From positions 1-64,000 of the forward strand of contig JAAYRL010000024.1 in NCBI GenBank assembly GCA_012518795.1: 64,000 nucleotides of DNA. Direction: 5' to 3'. Of the stretch, positions 40,698 through 50,490 are shown one piece after another. The position numbers and the translations under genes were made by a program. The notes under the pieces were generated by a model. It was not told the DNA's origin. It saw only the letters and a program-made list of their open reading frames with translations, and did not search any database. Numbering within the stretch: position 1 is the first letter of the stretch; the number at the start of each line of letters is the position of its first letter. The stretch is from Clostridiaceae bacterium (GTDB lineage Bacteria > Bacillota > Clostridia > Saccharofermentanales > DTU023).

Positions 40698-41755
40698 TCG
40701 TCCGGGATTTCGATGTTTTTCGGATTTGGATACCAAACATCCAAAAAACGATTAAGATTTGTAAGATATTCCATACTTTGAAGATTAAATCCCTCTAAAT
40801 GACCGGGTTCAGCTATTTCGAAAACTTTTGTCGTATCCGGATGTAAACGTAATCGCTCATCAATCAAAGTATCGATTGAGGATGATTCAAGTTTAGTATC
40901 AGGTAAATTACGGGTAATTAAGATAGGTAATTGAATTTTGGTAATAATCGAAATCATATTAGCATCCCGATTTGAACCGGAGGTAGCTTTTACTGCTGCA
41001 GGAACAAAACGACGTGCAATATGTTTATCATAAAATGATTGATTCGGTAAATCGGCACGAACATAATCATTGGCTGAAGCAGTAGGAGTATCTAAAATAA
41101 AACCTATAATATCATCACGCGTTAAATCCATTTCTTTGATATTAGCAGGTATTTCATTGACTGCTGCATCTTTGTCCGGCAGATAATCCCATGCCAATAG
41201 GCTTGCAACAGTTCCGGTACCTACACCGAATAGTATGAAATCAGTTTTGCCGCTAATATTTCGCATAGTATTCATTGCCGCAATGACATCTTCATATTCT
41301 GAAAAACCATAGCTTGAGATTTCACCTTGTGATCTTCCTGAATGCCTTAGATCGAAAGCGAGAATATTAAAACCGGATTGAATTAAATCGGAAAATAAAT
41401 CAGCCGTATCTAAGCCGAATTGAACTCGATCAGCATGATTGTGATGTACCAAAATAATATTGCCGCGAAAATCTTCAGCTTTATGAGAAAAGTACCAGCC
41501 GGATAATGTGGTCAAATTATCTAAAGATTTAAAAATGGTTTCCGTATAAACGGGCATTGTGTTTTCTGCAACATCGGGAAAAGGATCGGAAGGCACTCTA
41601 ACCAATTCATTAGCCTGCTTATATACTTTGGTTGCAGTTAAGATAACCGTCACAAGCGAAGCTATTAAAAATAATGCAATAATGATCGGTAGAATTTTGA
41701 ATTTCTTTTTATCTTTTTGAAATTTAGCTAAATTTGGATAAGAGTTCATTTTCAC
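40694..41755 (-). CDS. alpha/beta-hydrolase-fold protein, predicted membrane-anchored; nucleophile Ser not evident
   Basis: N-terminal TM; ILVHHNHADR, FDLRHSGRSQGE, FILFGVGTGTVASLL at the elbow position, EPGHLEGF. Confidence 0.75.
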   Translation of the reverse strand: MKMNSYPNLAKFQKDKKKFKILPIIIALFLIASLVTVILTATKVYKQANELVRVPSDPFPDVAENTMPVYTETIFKSLDNLTTLSGWYFSHKAEDFRGNIILVHHNHADRVQFGLDTADLFSDLIQSGFNILAFDLRHSGRSQGEISSYGFSEYEDVIAAMNTMRNISGKTDFILFGVGTGTVASLLAWDYLPDKDAAVNEIPANIKEMDLTRDDIIGFILDTPTASANDYVRADLPNQSFYDKHIARRFVPAAVKATSGSNRDANMISIITKIQLPILITRNLPDTKLESSSIDTLIDERLRLHPDTTKVFEIAEPGHLEGFNLQSMEYLTNLNRFLDVWYPNPKNIEIPDD

Positions 41756-41814
41756 CTCGAAATATTTGCTAAAGCAAGTATAAAAAATGCATAATAATAA
41801 AGCAAATAAAGGAA

Positions 41815-42873
41815 ATGTGTAGGATGAATAATTTACAAAAAATATATATATTGGGAATTGAATCTAGTTGTGATGAAACAGCAGCAGCAGTTGTAGCTAA
41901 TGGCAGAACAGTATTTTCAAGCGTTATTTTCAGTTCGGCAGAATTGCATAAAATATACGGCGGTGTAGTGCCTGAAATAGCTTCACGCAAACATGTTGAG
42001 GTGTTACCTTATGTATTAGATCAGGCGATAACTAAATCTGATATTACTCGAGATCAGATTGCAGCAATAGCTGTAACAAAAGGTCCGGGCCTCGTAGGTT
42101 CTCTTTTAGTAGGAGTATCTGCAGCAAAAACTTTAGCCTTGATTTGGCAAAAACCGCTTTACGGAATTCATCATTTAGCCGGACATATTGCTTCTAATTA
42201 TTTGACTTATCCGGAACTTGAACCACCTTTTTTATCATTGATTATTTCAGGAGCCCATAGTCACATTGTTTTAGTAAAATCTTATTCGAAATTTGAGATA
42301 ATTGCCAGAACCAGGGACGATGCACCGGGAGAAGTCTTTGATAAAATAGCGCGTGAACTTAATTTAGGATATCCCGGAGGACCAATTATTGATACTCTGG
42401 CAAAACAAGGAAAGAATGATTTATTTGACTTACCGCAACCCAGATTTGAGAATAGTTTAGATTTTTCTTTTTCCGGCTTGAAAACTGCAACCTTAAATAA
42501 GTTAAATCAAATAAAACAAAAAGCTGTGTTGTTAAATCAACCCTGGCAAGATCTAATAAATAATGCAGATTTTGCTGCGACATTTCAATCTGCAATAATT
42601 AAAAATTTATTGAATCATACGCTGGATGCAATTACCTTAACCGGGCAGAATAAATTGGTTTTAGCCGGTGGTGTAGCAGCCAACAGTGAATTGCGGTCAC
42701 AATTTCAAAAAACAGCTGAACAACATAAAATAAAGCTTTATTTACCGGAATTACAATATTGCACAGATAATGCCGCAATGATAGCCGCACAAGGTTATTA
42801 TGCATATCAAGAGCAAAGTCCTGAAACTTTAGCGTTAAATGCGTATGCAATGTTGGACTTGGAAAATGCCTGA
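41815..42873 (+). CDS. tsaD: tRNA N6-threonylcarbamoyladenosine biosynthesis protein TsaD
   Basis: ILGIESSCDETAAAVV, GGVVPEIASRKHVE, HHLAGHIAS, LVLAGGVAANSELR. Start probably ATG 41824. Confidence 0.95.
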   Translation: MCRMNNLQKIYILGIESSCDETAAAVVANGRTVFSSVIFSSAELHKIYGGVVPEIASRKHVEVLPYVLDQAITKSDITRDQIAAIAVTKGPGLVGSLLVGVSAAKTLALIWQKPLYGIHHLAGHIASNYLTYPELEPPFLSLIISGAHSHIVLVKSYSKFEIIARTRDDAPGEVFDKIARELNLGYPGGPIIDTLAKQGKNDLFDLPQPRFENSLDFSFSGLKTATLNKLNQIKQKAVLLNQPWQDLINNADFAATFQSAIIKNLLNHTLDAITLTGQNKLVLAGGVAANSELRSQFQKTAEQHKIKLYLPELQYCTDNAAMIAAQGYYAYQEQSPETLALNAYAMLDLENA

Positions 42874-42961
42874 ATTGAAATTGGTATATACGTAAATATA
42901 TAGATATAGTTAGCAATTTATGTATTTTCCAAGTCCGTAGCGAGTCATCGAGTTTGACTCG
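42855..42961 (+). repeat. 13-bp perfect inverted repeat joining the tsaD 3' end to downstream DNA, plus a 7-bp hairpin
   Basis: GGACTTGGAAAAT 42855-42867 / ATTTTCCAAGTCC 42924-42936; then CGAGTCA-7-TGACTCG 42941-42961. Confidence 0.85.
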
Positions 42962-43199
42962 GCGAGCGAGGATTAAAAATTAAGGATTGTTAATATATAG
43001 ATTTTTGTTACGCTTATGTTAAAAACAGAAATGTGAATAATGTTAATAACTTGGACAATCACCGATATTAAAGCGTTTTATGCTTAGAATAAGTTAATAA
43101 CAATGTTAATTATGTTATTAACATCGGAAATGACACCATTGCTGTTTTTCATATGTTATAATTCTGTAATAGATTATTAATGGAAATGTTAGGAAAATA

Positions 43200-43655
43200 A
43201 TGAGCCGAATTGCTATAAAAAATATTGCAGTCAATCGTAAAGCCAGACATGACTATCATCTGCTTGAAACATATGAGGCAGGTTTGGAACTATTTGGCAT
43301 GGAAGTAAAGTCGATCAGAGAGAATAAAGTGAGCTTGGCTGATACATATGCCCAGATTATCGACGGTGAAGCTTGGATCATTGGAATGCATATCAGCCCA
43401 TATAAACAAGCAGGACAATTTAATGTGGATCCTGAACGCAAGCGCAAATTATTATTACATAAAAGAGAAATAATTAAAATACAAAACGATATTCAACAAA
43501 AGGGTTTGACTCTTGTACCAACTAAGCTTTATCTGAAAGGTAATTTAGTCAAAATAGAAATAGCTGTAGCGCGTGGGAAAAAATCATATGATAAACGACA
43601 AGATTTGAAAACACGTGAACTTGAACAACAAATTCGCCGACGAGTTGAAAATTAG
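43200..43655 (+). CDS. smpB: SsrA-binding protein SmpB
   Basis: NRKARHDYHLLETYEAGLELFGMEVKSIRENKVSLADTYAQI; ARGKKSYDKRQDLK. Confidence 0.96.
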   Translation: MSRIAIKNIAVNRKARHDYHLLETYEAGLELFGMEVKSIRENKVSLADTYAQIIDGEAWIIGMHISPYKQAGQFNVDPERKRKLLLHKREIIKIQNDIQQKGLTLVPTKLYLKGNLVKIEIAVARGKKSYDKRQDLKTRELEQQIRRRVEN

Positions 43656-43736
43656 TTTGCTTTAAAATTGTTTTATAATGTACAATAATCGAGCTATCTA
43701 AATAATTTTATAATTAGAGTTAAGAGGTGAATCTCA

Positions 43737-44819
43737 ATTAGTAAGATTCTTGCAGTCGGTTTAACTATAGCCGGATCTGATAAAAATATAAATGAAGATT
43801 CTTTCCATTGTATGACCAGAATTTATCCGGACACATTGGAAAAATTGGAAATTCAGTCAGGACAATCGGAAGATCATTGGCAAGTCTACAGTATTACTGA
43901 CGGTATGGGAGGTTCAGGTATCGGTGATTTGTCAGGACGTATGGTACAGGAAACGTTAATCCAAGAAGTTGCTTCTTTGGGTGAGCTTGATCCTCAAACT
44001 TTTGATGTAGCAAATTTCTCATACCAATTTATGGCTTCAGCAAAAGATAAAATGACAGAACGCTTGGCTCGCTATAAAGATCAAGAAGTTGGTTGTTCTT
44101 TGGCTTTTTTGTTAATTAACGGCTCTGTAGCCTATACAATGTCGGTTGGTACAAATCGTATATATTTAATTCGCGATCAAATGATATATTCTATGGTCAA
44201 AGAACACAGAGCAGTAACTGATGGAATCGCTAAACCGCTAAAATATTTCGGATATAATCCAAGCAATCCGGAACTTGAACCGGAAAACTTGAATAAACTG
44301 ATTTTAAAGTCTGACGACATCATTCTATTAGTATCGGACGGAATCTACGATCTACTATCTGACAAGGAAATTTTAGATTTAAGTTTGAGTGATTCTTCCT
44401 TGGTTGAGGTAATTAATAACTTTCATGATTGTTTAAATGAAAAGCAGATTAATGATGATAGTACAATTCTCGGGTTAAAAGTCTTAGAGTCAAACAGTAT
44501 TCAAATTACTGAACATCTTTCAACTGACAGACCGACTGAGCCTATAGATATTTCTGAGGTAAGAAAAACGGCTTGGGAAGAGTTTGATTATTTGTCTGAA
44601 GAAGAATATTCAGAAGGAATAGACAGCAATTATTTTGATACTTATGCTGATTATTCGGATACAGAATATTTCCCGGACGATTATGAAATTGAAAAAGAGA
44701 TACCTTCTAAATCAAAATTAATACAAGGTATAATACTTTTTCTCAAAAGATACGGTATAGGAATAGTAATAGGTGTTGTTTTAGTATTCTTATTTTGGCT
44801 GATTTACTTACGCGGTTAA
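43737..44819 (+). CDS. PP2C-family Ser/Thr phosphatase, C-terminal TM; proposed ATT start at 43737 (ORF track ATG 43812 omits the NED motif)
   Basis: ISKILAVGLTIAGSDKNINEDSFHC upstream in frame; ITDGMGGSGIGDLSG; DIILLVSDGIYDLLSD; NDDSTILGLKV. Confidence 0.82.
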   Translation: MSKILAVGLTIAGSDKNINEDSFHCMTRIYPDTLEKLEIQSGQSEDHWQVYSITDGMGGSGIGDLSGRMVQETLIQEVASLGELDPQTFDVANFSYQFMASAKDKMTERLARYKDQEVGCSLAFLLINGSVAYTMSVGTNRIYLIRDQMIYSMVKEHRAVTDGIAKPLKYFGYNPSNPELEPENLNKLILKSDDIILLVSDGIYDLLSDKEILDLSLSDSSLVEVINNFHDCLNEKQINDDSTILGLKVLESNSIQITEHLSTDRPTEPIDISEVRKTAWEEFDYLSEEEYSEGIDSNYFDTYADYSDTEYFPDDYEIEKEIPSKSKLIQGIILFLKRYGIGIVIGVVLVFLFWLIYLRG

Positions 44820-44856
44820 ATTTTCAGTATTTGTAATCCAATGAATACAAGCCAAG

Positions 44857-45507
44857 TCAATATTCCTCCATATTTTGAAAAGTAAGTTGAATTGCTAATT
44901 TAGCCATTTGTGCGGGACTTTCTTTCATTCCGTCACTTAACCATAATTTAATCACTGCAATTAAGCCGTTTACCAGATAAGGATAGCTATACTTGAAATA
45001 GGTCGGATCCTTAACTGAAATTGTTGATTTCCATTTGGAAAAATGGATTTCAGATCCGAGAGCAATTATGTTTTCTAACAGTTTGTTGGTTGGCGATTCA
45101 ACTAATAAAATTGGAGTATATTCTTTATATTTTTGCAAAAAACTAAACGTGTTTTCATATAAATTAATTTCTGGAGTCAGATCGTTTGTATTTAAATTGC
45201 CTGATTCTTCATTTGTAGTATTGCTTGTCTGAGAATTTAAACTTGCTAAATAATCGTCCAACGAATTCTTATATATTTGAAACAGATTTTCTTCAATTTC
45301 ATTTTGTAAATCAAACAAATTTGTATAGTGAAGATAAAAAGTTGAACGATTAATATTAGCTTTACTTGTAATTTCGCTAATTGTGATTTGGGAAAGAGGC
45401 TTTTTTTTCAGAAGAGAACATAAACTTTTGTATAAGGATTGTTTAGTACGCAAAACTCTTGGATCATCTGATTTTGAATTATTAAATACAGCTATTTCAT
45501 CAAACAT
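44857..45507 (-). CDS. TetR/AcrR-like transcriptional regulator
   Basis: ITISEITSKANINRSTFYLHYTNLFDLQNEIEENL. Confidence 0.87.
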   Translation of the reverse strand: MFDEIAVFNNSKSDDPRVLRTKQSLYKSLCSLLKKKPLSQITISEITSKANINRSTFYLHYTNLFDLQNEIEENLFQIYKNSLDDYLASLNSQTSNTTNEESGNLNTNDLTPEINLYENTFSFLQKYKEYTPILLVESPTNKLLENIIALGSEIHFSKWKSTISVKDPTYFKYSYPYLVNGLIAVIKLWLSDGMKESPAQMAKLAIQLTFQNMEEY

Positions 45508-45562
45508 TTCTCTTGTCCTTTGTAGTCAATTATCTGGATAATACTTGAAATCATGAATTTAA

Positions 45563-45626
45563 TCAACAAATTTTGAAGAATTGTTGAATAATAAATATAA
45601 TCAACAAGATGTTAATAAATTGTTGA
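45563..45626. promoter_or_regulatory. Two candidate TetR-type operators between divergent TetR and MMPL genes
   Basis: TCAACAA-N11-TTGTTGA (45563-45587) and TCAACAA-N12-TTGTTGA (45601-45626). Confidence 0.65.
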
Positions 45627-45792
45627 ACAAATTAATTATGCAACTTATATAATTTATTTAATGGTATTTATAATACTTAACAATACTCGATAAAACTTAG
45701 ATTATTTGAATGATATTTTTCTGAAACAATTTTTATAATCATAAAGATTCATTTTATCAATATAGCTAAATATCGAAAATTGTGAGGACTTT

Positions 45793-47910
45793 ATGCGGAA
45801 AATTATTAATTGGATTATCAAACATCATAAAGCGGTATTAGTCATCTTTATTTTCTTATCCGTTATAGCGGGAATAATGATGCTACAGGTAAAAGTCAAT
45901 TATAATTTGCAGGACTATCTGCCTGAAGATGTTCCATCAACCAAAGCATTGCAGGAGTTAGAAAATTCATATGAATTATCTATACCCAATGCCAGAGCGG
46001 CTTTTCCGGTAGATTCATTACAAGAAGCATTATTGATTAAAGAAAAACTTAAGGAAAGCAAAGGCGTAACTCAGGTATTATGGCTTGATGATTCCGTAGA
46101 CTTAATGGTTCCGCTGGAACTACAAAATCAGGATACGGTTGAAGCTTTTTATACCGGAGAAAAAGCTTTATTTCAATTAACTGCAGAAACGGATAATGCG
46201 GTTGAGGTTTTAGAAGGAATTTATGAGATTGATCCGGAAGTTGCTGTTTCAGGACAACTGGCAGATCTTGCTAATGCTCAAAATGCAGTCCAATCCGAAA
46301 TGATCAAAATTGTAACTGTCATGGCGCCGTTAGTGTTGATTATTCTGATTATCGGAACACATTCCTGGCTTGAACCTTTTATATTTATGTTTACAATCGG
46401 TGTAGGAATTGTTCTCAATATGGGTACCAATATCTTTTTAGGCGAAATATCGTTTATTACGCAAGCGGTCGGTGCTGTTCTTCAATTAGCTGTTTCAATG
46501 GATTATGCAATTTTCCTGCTCAATCGATTTAATGAAAATCGCCAAAAAGGTTACGATACTGAAACTGCAATGGCAATGGCAATGAGCAAAGCACTAACTG
46601 CAGTTGCCTCTTCAGCGATGACAACTGTATTCGGTTTTTTAGCCCTGATCTTCATGCGTTTCAGAATTGGGGCGGACTTAGGCATTGTAATGGCCAAAGG
46701 TATAGTTTTATCGTTCTTTTCGGTAATGGTTTTTATGCCGACACTTTTACTTGCTCTATATAAACTGATCGATAAAACAACTCATAAGCCCTTTTTACCT
46801 GATTTCAAATTCTTAGGTAAATTTGTTAATAAAGTGAAATGGCCGTTACTGATCTTGATTCTGATCATTGCAATACCGGGTTTTCTGGGGAGCAGAGCAA
46901 ATCATTTTATTTATGGCATGGGCGGATTGCCGGCAGGATCCAAAATGGAACAGGATAAATTAGCTATTGAAGAGGAATTTGGTGTGCAGCAACAAATGGC
47001 TTTGCTGGTACCTAAAGGTAATATTCAAAAAGAGTTGAAAATTCAGGATGACTTAGAAAATACGCAGAATGTTTTATCGGTAATTTCTTATGTTAATACG
47101 GTTGATAAAGCGATTCCGGTTGAAGTGATTGATGCTGAAGCATTGGAAATGATTGTGTCTGATAATTATACGCAATTCATTATTACCGGCGAAGTTGCTT
47201 CCGAGGGTGAAGCATCGTTCGAATTAGTTGAAAAAGTGCGTCAAATTGGGGAGAAAGCTTACGGTGATCAATATCATCTGGTCGGTGAGAATGTTGTCAT
47301 GCTCGATATGAAAAATACGATTGAAGCAGATGATATTATTGTTAACGGTTTAGCGATTCTGGCGATTGCCTTAGTAATAATGTTCGCTTTCCGTTCGTTC
47401 AGTTTGCCGATTATTTTAGTTTTGACAATTGAAATCGCAATTTGGGTAAATCTTTCTATACCGTATTTCACCGGATCATCGTTAAGTTATATCGGATATT
47501 TAATCATCAGCACGGTTCAGCTTGGAGCGACGGTTGATTATGCGATTTTATATACAGAACATTATTTAGACAATAGATTAAAACTGCATAAACGAAATGC
47601 TTTAATTCAGAGTGTACGTGAATCAGTTCCTTCATTATTACCTCCTGCACTGATTTTAACATTAGCAGGTTTTGCCCTGAACTTTACATCGACTTTAACT
47701 ATCGTTAAAGAATTAGGTTTAGTCTTGGGGCGTGGAGCAATTTTATCTTTGTTTATGGTAATTTTTATCTTGCCCGGTTTACTTTACTTATTTGATAAAA
47801 TAGTTGAAAAAACAAGCTATAAGCGAACTTTTTTACGTAAAGATCAGCCTGAATTAACTGAACAAATCAATGAATCTGAATTATATACAGAAAAAAGTTC
47901 TATTAACTAA
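45793..47910 (+). CDS. MMPL/RND family transporter
   Basis: VNYNLQDYLPEDVPS; two duplicated TM halves, VSMDYAIFLLNRFNENR and TVDYAILYTEHYLDNR. Confidence 0.9.
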   Translation: MRKIINWIIKHHKAVLVIFIFLSVIAGIMMLQVKVNYNLQDYLPEDVPSTKALQELENSYELSIPNARAAFPVDSLQEALLIKEKLKESKGVTQVLWLDDSVDLMVPLELQNQDTVEAFYTGEKALFQLTAETDNAVEVLEGIYEIDPEVAVSGQLADLANAQNAVQSEMIKIVTVMAPLVLIILIIGTHSWLEPFIFMFTIGVGIVLNMGTNIFLGEISFITQAVGAVLQLAVSMDYAIFLLNRFNENRQKGYDTETAMAMAMSKALTAVASSAMTTVFGFLALIFMRFRIGADLGIVMAKGIVLSFFSVMVFMPTLLLALYKLIDKTTHKPFLPDFKFLGKFVNKVKWPLLILILIIAIPGFLGSRANHFIYGMGGLPAGSKMEQDKLAIEEEFGVQQQMALLVPKGNIQKELKIQDDLENTQNVLSVISYVNTVDKAIPVEVIDAEALEMIVSDNYTQFIITGEVASEGEASFELVEKVRQIGEKAYGDQYHLVGENVVMLDMKNTIEADDIIVNGLAILAIALVIMFAFRSFSLPIILVLTIEIAIWVNLSIPYFTGSSLSYIGYLIISTVQLGATVDYAILYTEHYLDNRLKLHKRNALIQSVRESVPSLLPPALILTLAGFALNFTSTLTIVKELGLVLGRGAILSLFMVIFILPGLLYLFDKIVEKTSYKRTFLRKDQPELTEQINESELYTEKSSIN

Positions 47911-47984
47911 AATTGTATACTTTTTATTAACTTAGAAAATACTTATTTCATCAAATTAAAAGAACTAAATTTGGAGGAAATACT

Positions 47985-50471
47985 ATGATGAATAACAAAC
48001 AGACAACACGAAAAATCAAGCGAGGATTGAGTTTGCTTTGTGTTTTCGGAATTTTACTAAGTTTTGTATTCGCAAATTCTGTTTCTGCAGAAAAGGATTC
48101 GGTAAAGTCAGAAGCTGTTAAATCAACTTCAACTTCCAATGCAAATTCTGCAGACAAAAAGTCTGAAGTTGTCTATGCAAGTTTAAATCCTGACGGTTCT
48201 ACAAAGGAAATCTATGTTGTTAACCGTTTTTCTTCTCGGACTGCCGGTGAATTGACGGATTACGGTGATTATAGTTCAATCCAAAGTTTGACAATGTACG
48301 GAAATGCCGTTCAAAATGCAGATAAAATTGAGATTAATAAAGGAACTGAAAATTTTTATTATAAAGGCAAACTGAATAATGATCAGCTTCCTTGGAAATT
48401 CAGTTTTACTCATAAACTTGACGATCAAAAAATCGAACCTGCAGATTTATCCGGTGCGAAAGGTAAGTGGGAACTGGCAATAAGTGTAAAACCGAATTCT
48501 GAAATTTCAGATGCTCAAGGTGAAAATGTATGGGCGAAAAATTCATTGATTCAGATTTCTTTAACTATAGCTGATAGTGTTGCAGAAAATATTACTGCAA
48601 CTAATGGAATGGTTGCAGAAGCCGGAAGTAATCAAGTGGTGAATTTTACGATTTTACCAAATGCAGAATCCTCTGATTTCAGTGTTGAGGCAGAGATTGA
48701 TGATTTCTATTTACCTTCAATACAAATTGCTACTACTCCTTTTACTGAAGAAATGTTTGATTTTGAAATACCTGACTTTAGTGAAAATGAAGAATTAACG
48801 ACTTTGCAAGATGCAATCAAATTACTTTCTGAAGGTAGCCGTGAATTGGCTGACGGTATCGAAGAATTAAATACCGGAACAACAGAATTGGAAGATGCTC
48901 TCGAATTGATTGATCAGGGTGGAATTGATCTTGCAACTGCCGGTCAGGATTTATCTACAGGTGTAAATGAATATACAGCAGGTGTTTCTGAATTGTCGAA
49001 AAATAGTACAGATTTGCGTGCCGGTGCCCAAGATTCTGCTGCAGGAGCTGCTGAATTATCCACCGGGTTATCTACAGCTAATGCGGGGCTTACACAATAT
49101 ACAGCGGGTGTCAGTACATATGTAGACGGAGTTAATCAACTTGTATCCGGATTAACAGAACTGAATGAATCTGCGCAGGATATTATTGATGCTGCTGATC
49201 TGGTAGCTACAGGTTTTGCAGGTTTAAGTGCCGGTGATCAATTGAAAGAGGGCTCAAATGAGATTGCGACGGGACTTCAGACAATGTCTAAAGGCGCAAG
49301 TCAATTAGGTACTGTTGAGGATATAATCCAGCTTAAACAGAATCTAGCAGATTTTACTACGCAAATCAGTGGATTTGGTACTAAACTTAAAAATATTTCT
49401 ACGGAAATGACAGAATTGAAAAATGGTCTATCAGGAATTATCGGCGGTTTAACAGCAGTAAATGATTCAATCAGTCAAACAGCTCTAACAGAATATCTCA
49501 AAGGACTCAATTTTCCTGAAGCTCAAATCAATAATGATCCTATGGTTCAAAGCATTTTTAGATATCTTGAATATGAAACAGAAGCTGAAAAAGGACCGCG
49601 GGCAAGTTTAAACTTTTTGATTGGCAAATTAATTACGATTAGAAATAGAATAAGTACTGATAGCTTTTCTACAATAGAAAGCAGTTTAGCCTCAATGGCT
49701 AAAGTCGGTCAACTTGTGGATCTTTTAGATTTCGCTCTTGGCATTATTGAATTAAATGGTAAATATGTGGAATTTAATACCGGGCTAAGTACTTATGTTG
49801 ATGGAGTAAATAAATTAAGTTTTGGATACAAGAATGCTGATCCTAATCAACCTGATTTCTATAGTGGTTTAACTCAATATTTGGCAGGGGTCGGCCAAAT
49901 TAGTTTAGGAAGTGACGAGTTGTTGAACGGAGGTATTCAATTAAAGGATACAACAGCTCTAACTTATGGATATGAACAGTTAGGCACCGGTTTGGGTGCG
50001 CTGAGTAATGGTCTTACCGGTCTATCTACCGGTGTTGCAGGTTATACCGGAGGTGTTGATACTTTAGCGGGTAATTCGTTAAGTTTAAGCAATGGAGTCC
50101 AAGAATATACCAATGGTACGAGCGAACTTTCTACAGGATTGACAGAATTGTCGACCGGTTTTACTGAATTTAGTGACGGTGTTGATCAACTTGAAACAGG
50201 TAGCGCTGAATTGGCTGACGGTGCAGAAGAATTATATGAAGGCATTTTAACTATGGATGAAGACATCGATGAAATGATGGATGAACTATTAGCAGATTAT
50301 AAAACCGGTGAGCCTATGCCTTCTTTTGCATCAGCCAAGAATCCAACTCCGGCAAAAGTTCAATTTGTAATCATGAGTGAACCAATTCCGAAAAAAGCCG
50401 CACCGGAGCCTGTAATTGAAGCGGAACCGGATAAAAATCTTTGGGATCGTTTCTTAGATTTATTCAGATAA
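47985..50471 (+). CDS. Secreted heptad-repeat (YhgE/Pip-like, X-X-X-L-X-X-X) protein
   Basis: Signal peptide; repeated LSTGVNEYTAGVSELSKNSTDLRAGA / LSNGLTGLSTGVAGYTGGVDTLAGNS pattern; follows the MMPL gene. Confidence 0.75.
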   Translation: MMNNKQTTRKIKRGLSLLCVFGILLSFVFANSVSAEKDSVKSEAVKSTSTSNANSADKKSEVVYASLNPDGSTKEIYVVNRFSSRTAGELTDYGDYSSIQSLTMYGNAVQNADKIEINKGTENFYYKGKLNNDQLPWKFSFTHKLDDQKIEPADLSGAKGKWELAISVKPNSEISDAQGENVWAKNSLIQISLTIADSVAENITATNGMVAEAGSNQVVNFTILPNAESSDFSVEAEIDDFYLPSIQIATTPFTEEMFDFEIPDFSENEELTTLQDAIKLLSEGSRELADGIEELNTGTTELEDALELIDQGGIDLATAGQDLSTGVNEYTAGVSELSKNSTDLRAGAQDSAAGAAELSTGLSTANAGLTQYTAGVSTYVDGVNQLVSGLTELNESAQDIIDAADLVATGFAGLSAGDQLKEGSNEIATGLQTMSKGASQLGTVEDIIQLKQNLADFTTQISGFGTKLKNISTEMTELKNGLSGIIGGLTAVNDSISQTALTEYLKGLNFPEAQINNDPMVQSIFRYLEYETEAEKGPRASLNFLIGKLITIRNRISTDSFSTIESSLASMAKVGQLVDLLDFALGIIELNGKYVEFNTGLSTYVDGVNKLSFGYKNADPNQPDFYSGLTQYLAGVGQISLGSDELLNGGIQLKDTTALTYGYEQLGTGLGALSNGLTGLSTGVAGYTGGVDTLAGNSLSLSNGVQEYTNGTSELSTGLTELSTGFTEFSDGVDQLETGSAELADGAEELYEGILTMDEDIDEMMDELLADYKTGEPMPSFASAKNPTPAKVQFVIMSEPIPKKAAPEPVIEAEPDKNLWDRFLDLFR

Positions 50472-50490
50472 CTTTTTCGATATGATGTCA

